Source: Enoplosus armatus
Lineage: Eukaryota > Chordata > Actinopteri > Centrarchiformes > Enoplosidae
NCBI RefSeq assembly: GCF_043641665.1
Contig: NC_092191.1
Coordinates: 13,981,501 to 14,045,500 of the forward strand
DNA: 64,000 nucleotides
Direction: 5' to 3'
The notes beneath the pieces were generated by a model. That model was not told where the DNA came from, ran no database searches, and saw nothing but the letters and a program-made list of their open reading frames with translations. Made by a program: the position numbers and the translations under genes. Positions 40,501 to 48,780 of the stretch are shown piece by piece (position 1 is the first letter of the stretch; the number at the start of each line of letters is the position of its first letter).

Positions 40501-43500
40501 TGAAGATGATTATACTCTGGAACAGTGCATAATGGGAAACCCCTTTATTCTGGTCTGCAGCCTGCCTGTGAACTCAAAGGAAGATTGTGTGTGTGTGAGA
40601 AAGAGAGAGAAAATGAAAGACAGGGAAAGGGAGAGAAAAAGAGCAAAATGAGCTTATGACATATAAATCTGGAGAAACGTTCACACAAGTATCATCCACG
40701 TCGATTATGTGGAAAGGGAGCGACGGGAGCCTAAAGATCAGAGAAGCGAGAATGTGCTTTGAAGGTCACTGGTTTCAGTCCTCACACAGGATGAAAAAAA
40801 ATCTCATTGGGGGAACTGAATGAGTAAAACACTCCTAGCGACTATTCTGGTGCTCTTGATCCCCTCTGTTGCGCTGCCCAAACTGTTTCAGCAGAGCAGC
40901 TCAGCGGCCAAGTGAAAAAAAAATGGTTTAACTGGGCAGCTACTAGATAAATGTGTGCAACTGTACGGAGACAAGGTTTTGCTGAAAAAGAGAAAATGAG
41001 ATCAGTCAGTCTGCCATGGCTTAAGGTTAAATACATCTGCTTTGGTCAGTATGCAGCAACACAGAACATCAACACTGACTGAGGAACAGTTTGAAGTTCA
41101 TCTATCCTGGACACCATTAAAATGTCATCAAATATACACAGAACTGTTTTCATAATTACAGTAAATCAGTGCTAGTCTCTATTAGAAATTCAGACCTCAG
41201 ATTTGGTAGCATTTTGATGAATTATTAACAGATTTTTGAAACAATAGGACTCTCGTCTTTCAGCAACTAGTTGCCCTCAGTAAAACAGCTGCACCACTGG
41301 AAAACATCGTGGTACAAAACAGGATTTTCTTGCTGAGCAACAGAATAATTTGGCCATCCATGGAGATAAGCCATGAATACACTTGGACTGGGCTGTGTTG
41401 TACTGATTGAGTGAAATCTTTCTTTCAACTTGCACAGACTTAAACTCAAGCAATCTAAAATTTAGCTCTGCTAAAAAAGAAAATATCACAAACAACACAA
41501 TGTCCTACAATATTTGAGTCAGTATAAAGTAGCATGTAAGCTGTTCAATAACATAAGAAGAAAGGGAATGGGAGTTGCATCATTTGTTGGAGATAATATG
41601 TTTACTGTTCGGCTGTTTATCCTCCCATCGTAGCTTTATTGGATTTCAGTTGTTTGTCTTATAGTCCATGCTTCTAAAGCATGCAGTTTGTTCAACTGCT
41701 GAATAGGAGCTGTTTGTGAAAATGTGTAAAGGTGATGTTGGTGAGATCAAATTGTTTCTTACTACACTGCTGAAGGGAGTTAATGTTTTTTTTTCTGATG
41801 GGTCAACAGAAAAACGTGGATCCAGAGTAAACTAAACACTAATATCCAGTTGTACAGTGATGAAACGGTTCATTATAATGAATCCAATCAAAATGTATTC
41901 TTCAAACATAGGTTCGATTAATCCACACAGTGCTGCACTGTCATGCCGCACAGATATTTGATGAGATAAAACAGAGCATGAAGATGAACCTCATCACACC
42001 CAACAGAGCGAACTCAGGATGTCCTGGAATCTGACATGTGCTCTGTGTAGACAAATAATGCATGCAGTAATCATCCTTCCCAGTATTTATACTCTGCTCA
42101 CCTTTTGTTTTGCAAAGCTGGCTGAAAGACTGGGAACCTTGAATAACCTGCAAACTGATGGACGGGCAATAAAGAAAAACTGCAGATAGTAGATTGGTAG
42201 AAAAACAATGGACTCCCTTTTTTTTACCAGGTTTCTATGCTGGTAGTTGTATTTTGGCTTTACATGGTTTGATTTACACAGTGGTGAATCGGTCAATTCT
42301 GAACTGAGTTATTATTACTTTATATGCTTTATTGTGCTGTAGGCAGTTACACCAACTGTGTAAAAGGCCAAAAAACAAAGGTTTTGTTGAGTGCTGCCAT
42401 TAGCCTGTAGAAAGCAAATTATTCACTGATTTCTTCTACCTACTAAATGGTATATCTACAATAATGTCTCGACAATGGGAGCAGAAATGAATCAATCTAA
42501 TTACTCTCCAATAACTGATTGCTTGTTCGCATCAAACACAGAAAGAGGTAGTAATAGCATTCCACTTAGCAGAGTGGACCCTGGTGGGGGGAATGGACTA
42601 CGAGACATGCAATTAGCTTTGGCCTTTTTCACTCTGGGCTGATGAATGTAAATGCATGGAGTGTTGGAAAATATGCGCCACTGTTTGGCCACATGCTGGT
42701 TTATGTGTTTTTAACTGAGCTGCACTGAAGCAAATTGCATTCAGCCGTTGACACGGTGACAAAGTATTAAATCTTCAATCTAATTATAATGCCATCTTCA
42801 TCTTGTCTGCTGAATGTGTGACGGAAAGTAAAGTGAAAAGTAATTACTATTCAAACAGATTACATATTAAAAAGCTAGCAAATTATACAAATTGGAATCA
42901 TGATGGTGTTTCAACAATCATCTATCAATTACAATAGAACTACAAACCAGACAGGATAGAAACCATTCTCCAACTGGTAGACAACATGGTCCATATATTC
43001 ATACATGTGTAGTATCGGTATCAGTGTGATGTTATTATATATGTTACATGTGTGACTTAAATATACACATAATATACTACAGTTATAATTTATAGGATAG
43101 GATATATGACATGGTATACTTGGTTTGAATACAGTGTGGTATTTTTACTCATTTTGGCTGTTCTACACATATTTTAGTTTCACTACCAATGTGGACATGA
43201 CTTCTAGGTGTATGTTGTATATTTGAAGGTGACATATTTTGTATTCACAATTTTCTTAAAGAGAATATCTATAAAAATATTCAAAAAGAAAGACAGCATG
43301 GAGCATCACAGAGTATTTTTTTATTAGTGGTCGCTGCTTTTAGTCCTGTTGATGGCCAATTTTCAGCAGAGCAATGAGATATTAAATTAACTTATTTTTC
43401 ATTAAGTTCAATAATAAACACACATTTCTTGCTCTGTAGACTGCATTATTGCACATTTGTAGAGATTAATATTTATGCAAATAATGTACAGCAATGATTG

Positions 43501-46500
43501 ACAAATTGATTGTTTGATTGATGATTCATTCATTCATTCATTCATTTGTTCGCTTTTTTTCAGTCCTAATTGTGTTCACTTGGCATCCTGCTTCCTGTAG
43601 CACTTTATTTCCTCGTCTGATGGGACAATCTGTGTAGATGTAATTACTGGTATGTTGGATGAAACAGCACATTAGCCTCCATCAGCATGTAGTGGTTTAA
43701 TGATTAATAAAACCTCTGAGCAGGGCCTGAGTAAAAGTATGCCGGAACAACAAACCCTAAGAATGTAACCAAACTACGAATCATGCACTAACATACTGTG
43801 TGAAGCTGTGATAGATCTGCTACTTACAAGTGAATTTAAACTGAAACATTCCTATGAAACCACAGTATATGAGAAGGTGTATTATGAGCCTCATAAAGAC
43901 AGTAATTTAGCTTCTTCCTTGAACACCTGATGCCACTGTTACTCTTGTATTTTCCCTCTGATTTTGCTATTCTGACTTCAAAAAAATCCCATTTCTGTCC
44001 ATTATTTCTTTATTTATAACTTTCCTGTTATATGTGAACATTCAAGAGGCACAGTAACATGATCTGATATCTAATATCTATTGTCTGAGTGCTGCGGCTT
44101 TAGCTCATCCACTCATTTCTGTTGCTTGAAATGCTCACGACCTTGGAATTTAATCTTATTCGACCCATGCACTCATTGTGAGTCACTCTTGATAAGAGTG
44201 CCGGCTAAATGCCGAAAATGTAATGCAATGTCTCACTTTCCTGAAATGCAATTGTCCTTTTGATAGGTCATACCACATGGGGCGGTGTTTATCTGTCGCC
44301 ATGAGCTGGGTCACTGCTGGATACTGAGCGGGCCATATTGGATGCACTGAAAATGTGAGCAACAATTTATAAACAAAAAGAGAGAGAGATTAAATGAAAA
44401 TCAATTCATAGAGAGAGACCTCCACTCTGTGGTGAAGCATCATCCAATTTAATTGTGAGTATGTAAGACATGTCTTTTTAATGGAAGTTATACTTTTCAT
44501 CAGCCACAGAATTTACTCTTACATATAAAGTGAGTGTAAGCAGAATCTGACCAATACTGCAATTAATGAAGTTAACTTGTTAACTTAGATTTGGGAGCAG
44601 GGCCACGCCCCAACCACACCTCTAATAACCTGTCAAGCCTTCTTATACCTGGCCAACCATCCAGCGCTGTTTGTCTAAGATTTCTCGACCCACGTTCTTT
44701 CTTCAGTTCACCTTCCTACCTCATCCTTACCCCATCCCTTCCCACATCCCTTCATCCTCTCTTCCATCCTCCCCTCATCCCTTCCCACTCAATCCGATGC
44801 ACACTTCTCTTACGTCTCATTCTAGGTACCGTCTGGGGGTCTGTAATCAGCTTGGGTGGAAACACACCTGAGACGGAACCCCCACACTGAGTCTCCCTCC
44901 ACCCCGGTCTTCACTACGACCTCCCAGACCAGCCCAACAAACGACATCCTATTTCCACCTCCACCCCTCCCCTTTACATCCATTCATCTGTCTCTGTCAT
45001 CCAATACCTCCAGAATTTCCATTAAACCTTTAAATGACATATTGTTGTGGCGTGGTCCTTGCTGGTGAAACTGCTGTTAACTTCATCTCTTTCTAAACAT
45101 ACTGTATTTCCTCCCGTGTGCAAGATGAGAATCACATGAAAGTGCATCTCGGTGCTCAAGTGAAAACTTGACTGCTCAAACAGTTACAATAAACTCATAT
45201 ATAATGTGGATTCAAGGGTCTTTTGAGCTCAGACAATGTGGTGTTTCACATCAACAGAAGACTGCACAAGTAGTTTTAACTGAGATCCAAATATCTAAAT
45301 CAATAGACATTAAATTGGCAAAATCATTAAAATTCCTTGAGTGAAAAAAAACTGAACAGATGTAAGGATTTTCTTATGTTCTTGCTCTCTTTTACTTGAC
45401 TTGAGTCACGGTGTTGGCCCTCCTCCACATCTATACTTATCTTTTATTCAGAGAAGCCTACTTCGCTCAAATCTCATGCAGATTTGTTTTGTCACTGTGC
45501 CTAGCAGCATTTTGTGAGGGCATTTGAGATATTATATACCCTGTCAAAATGCTTAGTGACAATGTAAAGTAGATCTTGTGATTGTAAAAAAAAAAAATGC
45601 ACACGCTTGCCTCAGTTTTTCTCAACAGCCAATGTTCTTCGCCTCGTTCATCAAATGTGTCACTTCTGCCTCCCTGTCTGCTTTTCTGTTCACCTGATTA
45701 GGAATCCCATTGGTTTTCATGGCAAGACCGGGCTACGTGGCATGTAGGCGAGTCTTGCATAGAAAACCACTGGGATCTATTCAAGGCTTCCTTTTCTTGA
45801 CTCTAACTTCAACTACGCTATTCTTTGGTGGAAGGCAAATTAAAGTGCAACACATGAAATAATTTATCTTTATGTATCGGTCAATCTAAGCAATCATTAG
45901 GCTCATGCTTCAGAAAAAAGGCAAGAAGGAACTGTTTTTTTGGGGGGGAGTGAGAAGGCTGGTTGACAACTAATGAATAAAGTTTTATACATGTTGTATT
46001 TATTGCTTATTATACAAAGTTATTAAAATAATCCTCACAAGAAGCTCAGTCTCCGCTCTGAGAGAGACTTATCCCCACCCACCCCCTGGAAGAGCTTTGT
46101 CCCAAACAGCTTTAAATCTGCTCAAAGGAAGACAAATGATTTTAGAGGCAACATCATTTAAACACATAAGTGATTCATTTCATGAATATGGAGCTGTTAA
46201 CTGAGACCATGGTAAATCCATGTTATGCCGTTTATTGTGCATGATGTGAATTATGCAGGCTTACATACTTTGCTATTCAGTGATAAATAGCTGTGAATCT
46301 ATAAATCTGTAAGCGCAGTTCATCGTGCTGTCCACTGATATGCGATTCTGAATTATCCATGAGCATAGGCTCACAAAACTGATAACAACTGTTTGAAAAT
46401 GGACAAAATAATGGACGTTATTTCACATGCTGCCCACGACTGATCATGTTGACGTTACCACACTGTCTGAACTGACAGTTTATTATACTGATTGTCCTCT

Positions 46501-48318
46501 ATTGTTTATGACGCATAATGTTGTCTGTGTTGACCTTGCAAACTGGAACTGCAAGTGTGTCTGTTATTAATTCACAGAAACTGCTTCAACTGAATGAAAT
46601 AAACATAAGTGAATAAATACATAACACCACTTTAACATACTAATTGCTGTTCACTGTGGCGGATATGATCAAGACACCATTTTTTGTTTGTATCCTGGCT
46701 ATGTGAGTCAGCCTTGAGCAAATTTGGCAGTGTACTATGTGACAGATGATCCCATCTGCATCTCACAGTTAGCGACAAGTGCAGGACTGTCAGGTGTCTC
46801 ATCAACACATTTCAACAGGAAAGCTCAAGGGGCAGAAGCACCAGAGCACTAACACTCTGGCCAATCAGAGCATATTAATCTAACACGCTGTTTGACTTCA
46901 CTTCTTTTAACAAACATGTCAAAAACTGTTAGAAATGAAAGCTCAAGCATGATTTGGGTGTTTTATTTAGGCGTAAAGTAAGAAACAATGCCCTTTGGGT
47001 TTACTAGAATACAAGTATAAATTCATTCATCCATTCACCATGATAGCACATCACTCAAACTGTTATCAGTGCTATTTTTAGGATTACACTTCCACCTCCT
47101 AGGTGCAGTTAAGACTCGGGCATAAGAGGGCACATAGTCTAGATTTGCACTGGAGAAATGCAAAAGTTACCTCCGTAGACCGAATGAGCTGAGCTGAGGT
47201 CTTGTGTTTGCTTTGTGGTGATAAGTTTCCTATCAAAAGTGACACGTCCTCAGCATGTGAATGAGGCCATGCTTACCTACAGCGTGAAGAAGTGCTTTAT
47301 ATGCTGCCGGCTGAACTCGGTTATACTGCCCGGATAGACATACTGTAACATTAAGTCAGAGGAAAGACCGCACAACATCTGCCTGAAGTGCATAAAGTCC
47401 CTTCTGTGACCTTGATGACAGTTATCAGTTATTGTAAGTAGTGAGTAAACAGGAGGTGATTCTCATGCCACACTACGTTCACCTAAACAGTGTATTAAAC
47501 CATTTTCTTTGTCACATTAGAATCTATGACTCCTGTTACACTTACATTTCAGCCTGCACTGTATGTTTCAGGAGTTCTTCACATCAGACTGAGGATGATA
47601 TTTGCTCAGTGTGCTTAATTTTTAATCACGAAAACAAAAGATGGATGTTAAGTTCACAGAAAAGCAAGTCCTGTCTGACTACATGCAGCTTGTTTTGGTC
47701 TGATAAAGACATTATAATTGTACAGTCATTTGATAAGAAAAAATCCTGATGTTACTCTGTGCTGAAGAGACAACAGCTGGCAGTGCACTGTACATATAAG
47801 AGGATTTACAGCACAGTTTAAATCCAGTCACTCGTACAATGAAGGTAATTAGTCCTGTCACTAACTGCTCTGGGAACATTTTCAGTTTATTTTCTGGATG
47901 TTGTGTGCCCGGCGCTTGACCTTGGAGGGCAGTGGGTTAGGATAACAGGTGAAGACTCTCAGACTTTACACACTCTTTACTTTTTGTGCTCGCTGCATTT
48001 CCTCACTTGATGGTGGAAAACCTCAGAAAAGTTCTGCACTGGAGCCAAAGAGCAGCCTTTAAGAGTGAAGGGCAGTGTGTTAAAATAAGCTCACGTTAGG
48101 TCACTGTACTTCCCCAAAATATAATGCAGTGGTGCTTTCAGTTGCAGGGAAAATGGTGAATGCCACTGATGAATAAGTCCACAAAGCTCAGAGTAGATTA
48201 GACTTAAAAAAATAATAATTGACTTACCTTCTGCAAGCAGGCGCACCGCATGCACAAAGGAGGGGTCCAAGCTGTTTTTCTCGGCCACCAGTTCAGGTAA
48301 GTGCTTATCTGGGTGCAT
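10094..48318 (-). CDS. khdrbs2: khdrbs2 (SLM-1), KH/STAR RNA-binding splicing regulator; six 5' coding exons, 3' end outside window
   Basis: Joining exons 48318-48228, 37342-37215, 26271-26155, 20286-20140, 12614-12487 and 10277-10094 on the minus strand gives an uninterrupted 265-residue product; every junction is GT/AG and in phase. Residues 1-40 resemble the Qua1 dimerisation segment ([17 protein letters not shown]). The KH core starts at residue 74 ([12 protein letters not shown]), with the RNA-gripping GPRG loop at 82-85. Residues 113-170 complete KH and enter Qua2 ([20 protein letters not shown]), and 171-265 is an Arg/Ala/Pro-rich tail ending ESYDDY. Choices such as RLLAEEIEK and [12 protein letters not shown] fit KHDRBS2 rather than KHDRBS3 or Sam68. 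The family binds U(U/A)AA-type RNA in the nucleus and controls alternative splicing, for example of neurexin transcripts. About 85 C-terminal residues (Tyr-rich, nuclear localisation end) are missing and expected left of position 1. Confidence 0.95.
10278..12486 (-). other. khdrbs2 intron 5
   Basis: A 2.2-kb intron between exons 5 and 6. Nothing beyond ordinary intronic sequence was recognised. The part nearest exon 6 (10400-11350) is less AT-rich than the rest. Confidence 0.75.
12487..12614 (-). CDS. khdrbs2: khdrbs2 coding exon 5 (Qua2 and start of RG region, residues 162-203)
   Basis: The acceptor TTGTTCCCACAG precedes GACTACAATGAC. The exon is 128 bases and ends ACGAG before GTAAAG, leaving phase 2. 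It encodes [20 protein letters not shown], the Qua2 segment, then [16 protein letters not shown]. Where mammals have a clear RG-repeat run, this fish has RGRS and GRSVRP, so the methylatable RG repeats look reduced. Confidence 0.93.
14865..14965 (-). repeat. tRNA-derived SINE fragment
   Basis: On the minus strand a box-B-like GGTTCAGTTCTGG is followed by GGGAACCTTTGTTGAATGTC and then ATCTCCCATCTCTCTCCC. This resembles the common fish SINE order of B box, then 'tttgttgcatgtcatt', then a pyrimidine-rich stretch. The A box is not clear and the copy is decayed. Confidence 0.5.
17908..18240 (-). repeat. dispersed teleost repeat, copy A (pairs with 28205-28400)
   Basis: Read on the minus strand it contains AAAGTCTGTTTACAGGTC, TTGGGGAG, CTCCAGAGGGAGCT and, further on, GAGTTGCATTGTGGGTAA. 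The same blocks occur in the same order on the plus strand at 28205-28400. The copy here keeps a middle section, including AGTGATGTCACTTGAGTCAG, that the other lacks. No coding capacity; probably non-autonomous. Confidence 0.75.
20140..20286 (-). CDS. khdrbs2: khdrbs2 coding exon 4 (KH C-terminal part, residues 113-161)
   Basis: The exon is 147 bases, phase 0 to phase 0; its acceptor follows a run of T and ends CCACAG, and its donor is GTAAGTTTG. It encodes [20 protein letters not shown], then [20 protein letters not shown] and [14 protein letters not shown] and [12 protein letters not shown] separate KHDRBS2 from KHDRBS3 (YFHLN, PPAEAYARMGHA). Confidence 0.97.
20750..21045 (-). repeat. dispersed teleost repeat, copy A (opposite orientation to 39612-39865)
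   Basis: It contains TTTCATGGCAATCCATCCAA followed by TAGTT, the reverse complement of the AACTATTGGATGGATTGC block at about 39656-39673, and it also shares GATTAGCATG-type sequence. At its left edge AAAATCAGCATG (20756-20767) and CATGCTGATTTT (20772-20783) form a perfect 12-bp hairpin with a 4-base loop. Families of this kind are frequent in percomorph introns and have no coding capacity. Confidence 0.75.
22079..22540 (+). repeat. dispersed teleost repeat, copy A (pairs with 31148-31425)
   Basis: Blocks AACATTAGCAT, TTTGGAGTC, GTCCA-CTGA, CTCCTGAGA, TCTAGCTGCTAA and CACCAGCTAG recur in the same order and orientation at 31148-31425. This copy extends further right, with AGCAAAGTTGCA, ACCAAAACAGTGAG and GGGGAACTGCAGAGTC. 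It is non-coding. Confidence 0.75.
23215..23375. repeat. fragment of a common fish repeat ('TTTGCTCAAGGACACCTTGA' type)
   Basis: The order GCAACAGTTGGG, GTGCTTTGCTCAAGGACACC, GGGGATTCAAAC and then a CTACCCTCTGG end matches a widespread fish repeat whose usual form reads TTGCTCAAGGGCACCT ... GATTCGAACC. It is diverged, and its boundaries are approximate. Confidence 0.45.
24833..25350 (+). pseudogene. 3' fragment of an L2-type LINE
   Basis: Broken frames give DYCNALYSC near 24860, then [20 protein letters not shown] (about 24929-24985), [20 protein letters not shown] (about 25003-25040) and [13 protein letters not shown] (about 25073-25115). These are C-terminal landmarks of L2 ORF2. The 3' end has the family-typical TATATAAATAAAGTG at 25331-25347. 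It is heavily 5' truncated and lacks the reverse transcriptase core. Confidence 0.82.
26155..26271 (-). CDS. khdrbs2: khdrbs2 coding exon 3 (KH core, residues 74-112)
   Basis: The exon is 117 bases, phase 0 to phase 0, with acceptor TGTCACAG before TTCAATTTT and donor GTAAGAAAG. It encodes [12 protein letters not shown], then [21 protein letters not shown]. The GPRG loop and following helix form the single-stranded RNA grip of KH domains. It carries Gly in RDKGKEEE where mammals have Ala, a mild change. Confidence 0.97.
28205..28400 (+). repeat. dispersed teleost repeat, copy B (inverted relative to 17908-18240)
   Basis: It contains AAAGTCTGTTTACAGGTC, TTGGGGAG, TGCAT-TGTGAAAA, CTCCAGAGGGAGCT and GAGTTGCATTGTGGGTAA in the order found on the minus strand at 17908-18240. 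The internal section present in that copy is deleted here. Confidence 0.75.
28515..28776 (+). repeat. ubiquitous fish repeat ('GCATGTCTTTGGACTGTGGG' family)
   Basis: The ordered landmarks GAGGCGGGGTACACTCTGGA, CAGTCAATCACAGGGC, TTGCATGTCTTTGGACTGTG, AACATGCAAACTCCACACAG and GCTAACCACTGCACCACTG are those of a very abundant fish dispersed repeat. This copy is diverged, with small deletions. The element class is not assigned. Confidence 0.75.
30633..30675. repeat. (AC)n microsatellite
   Basis: About 21 uninterrupted AC units, followed by GACTG. Open frames through it are artefacts of the repeat. Confidence 0.98.
31148..31425 (+). repeat. dispersed teleost repeat, copy B (same orientation as 22079-22540)
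   Basis: It shares AACATTAGCAT, TTTGGAGTC, GTCCATCTGATGAATGTCC, CTCCTGAGA, TTTAGCTGCTAA and CACCAGCTAG with 22079-22540. The right end carries GAGCTGCATTGTGGGACAA. It is non-coding. Confidence 0.75.
32085..32115. repeat. (AC)n microsatellite
   Basis: About 15 uninterrupted AC units preceded by TCAT and followed by TGCAG. Confidence 0.97.
33558..34118 (-). other. unexplained 186-codon open frame in khdrbs2 intron 2
   Basis: A minus-strand ATG at 34118 opens 186 codons to a stop at 33558, far longer than other non-exonic frames here. I recognise no domain. The last 50 residues are hydrophobic ([27 protein letters not shown]), compatible with one or two membrane segments, but composition elsewhere is unremarkable. 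No splice-site logic or promoter was found for it. A chance open frame is the more likely reading. Confidence 0.15.
34509..34554. repeat. (CT)n microsatellite
   Basis: About 23 uninterrupted CT units; a minus-strand Arg-Glu repeat frame here is an artefact of it. Confidence 0.98.
34680..34803 (+). pseudogene. possible exon remnant with GFR-alpha-like cysteine pattern
   Basis: After an acceptor-like TGCATTTAG (34676-34684) the plus strand reads [20 protein letters not shown], then [13 protein letters not shown]. The spacing C-x5-C-x18-C-x-C, with an aromatic-helical run before CxC, resembles the repeat unit of GDNF receptor-alpha/GFRAL proteins. No convincing donor follows, no partner exon was found nearby, and it lies antisense within the khdrbs2 intron. 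It may be an orphan remnant or chance. Confidence 0.15.
37215..37342 (-). CDS. khdrbs2: khdrbs2 coding exon 2 (residues 31-73)
   Basis: A pyrimidine-rich acceptor ending TTTTTCTGCAG precedes AGATTGAAAAG, and the exon ends CCAAAG before GTAAGAG. It is 128 bases long, entering in phase 1 and leaving in phase 0. It encodes [11 protein letters not shown] through [18 protein letters not shown], the linker from Qua1 into the KH domain. The acidic stretch between EIEK and KKYLD is the variable part in this family. Confidence 0.95.
39612..39865 (+). repeat. dispersed teleost repeat, copy B (opposite orientation to 20750-21045)
   Basis: It contains AACAACTATTGGATGGATTG, CTATGAAAT, GGTGATCCCTTGACCTTTCC, TCATCAGCTGTACTCTGTG, TTTAGTGCTAACTGGCAAAT and TTAGCATGCTA in the order of a very common percomorph non-autonomous repeat. 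Part of it is complementary to 20750-21045. Confidence 0.75.
43523..43545. repeat. (ATTC)n tetranucleotide repeat
   Basis: Between five and six uninterrupted ATTC units in an AT-rich context. Confidence 0.9.
44164..44228 (+). repeat. fish SINE/LINE 3' tail
   Basis: GTGAGTCACTCTTGATAAGA then GTGCCGGCTAAATGCCGAAA and TGTAATGCAATG closely follow the common fish tail 'GTCGCTCTGGATAAGAGCGT - CTGCTAAATG - TAATGTAATG'. The head of the element is not recognisable upstream. Confidence 0.65.
44579..45083. mobile_element. candidate 490-bp non-coding mobile element with 8-bp flanking direct repeats
   Basis: GTTAACTT occurs at 44579-44586 (and once more directly before it, 44571-44578) and at 45076-45083. 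Between them lies an unusually C-rich, G-poor strand with a near G-free run at 44700-44810. The ends carry a weak inverted similarity: AGCAGGGCCACGCC near the left and AGCAAGGACCACGCC on the other strand near the right. ATTAAA at 45022-45027 is followed by a GT-rich stretch. An 8-bp duplication suggests a hAT-like MITE; the polyadenylation-like signal would fit a solo LTR instead. Confidence 0.4.
48228..48318 (-). CDS. khdrbs2: khdrbs2 coding exon 1 (residues 1-30 plus one base)
   Basis: The ATG at 48318-48316 gives [14 protein letters not shown], the same length to the LPEL motif as the mammalian start, which supports this start. The open frame continues upstream only through non-ATG codons. 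The exon ends ...GCAGAAG before a GTAAGTC donor (48227-48221), leaving phase 1. It encodes the Qua1 part of the STAR domain, used for dimerisation. Confidence 0.93.
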
Positions 48319-48599
48319 TATTATCACGGCGGACCTCTTCACCGGCCGTGCAGGTGAGACGACAGGAGTGCTGAGCGTCGGAATGCAACTGTAAACGTTC
48401 CCGCTCCTGCTTTTTCGGCAGCTTCAGTCTTTCTGAGCACCCCAAGCAACAAAAAAAAAACCCTCCTAAAAAACTAGTCGTCCCAGGTCTCCGAGATGCC
48501 CGACTGGAGGGTGAGCTGTGATTCAGAGGCGTGAGCGGCTGGAGGTTGAGTTGTGATTCAGAGGTGTGAGCCCATCTCTGCCACCGCTGCCTGCTGCCT

Positions 48600-48780
48600 C
48601 TCCTCGGCACCCCGCCAGACTGTCAGACTCACTGGGTCTGCAGACCGCGCGCTGCTCCCCGCCCCTCAGCAGCATTATTGGCCATATTCTGGGACTGGCG
48701 CTGCTGGAAAAACAAAGACGGTCCCCGCTGGGCAGCGCATACCAATTGGACGATGTGCTCGGAGGGAAGGATAAAAAAAA
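48600..48780 (-). promoter_or_regulatory. probable khdrbs2 promoter / 5' UTR region
   Basis: This is the most GC-rich stretch near khdrbs2. It contains CCCCGCCCC (about 48657-48665, a GC box) and ATTGG at 48677-48681, which is CCAAT on the minus strand; a second ATTGG lies near 48745. It sits 300-450 bases upstream of the exon 1 ATG, so 48319 to about 48600 is probably 5' UTR. The transcription start itself cannot be seen. Confidence 0.35.

Larger units (their letters stand above)
37343..48227 (-). other. khdrbs2 intron 1
   Basis: A 10.9-kb AT-rich intron. Contents recognised are a dispersed repeat at 39612-39865, a purine-rich stretch near 40590-40650, an (ATTC)n run at 43523-43545, a SINE 3' tail at 44164-44228 and a G-poor insert at 44579-45083. 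The rest, including 45100-48220, shows nothing I can name. Confidence 0.75.
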
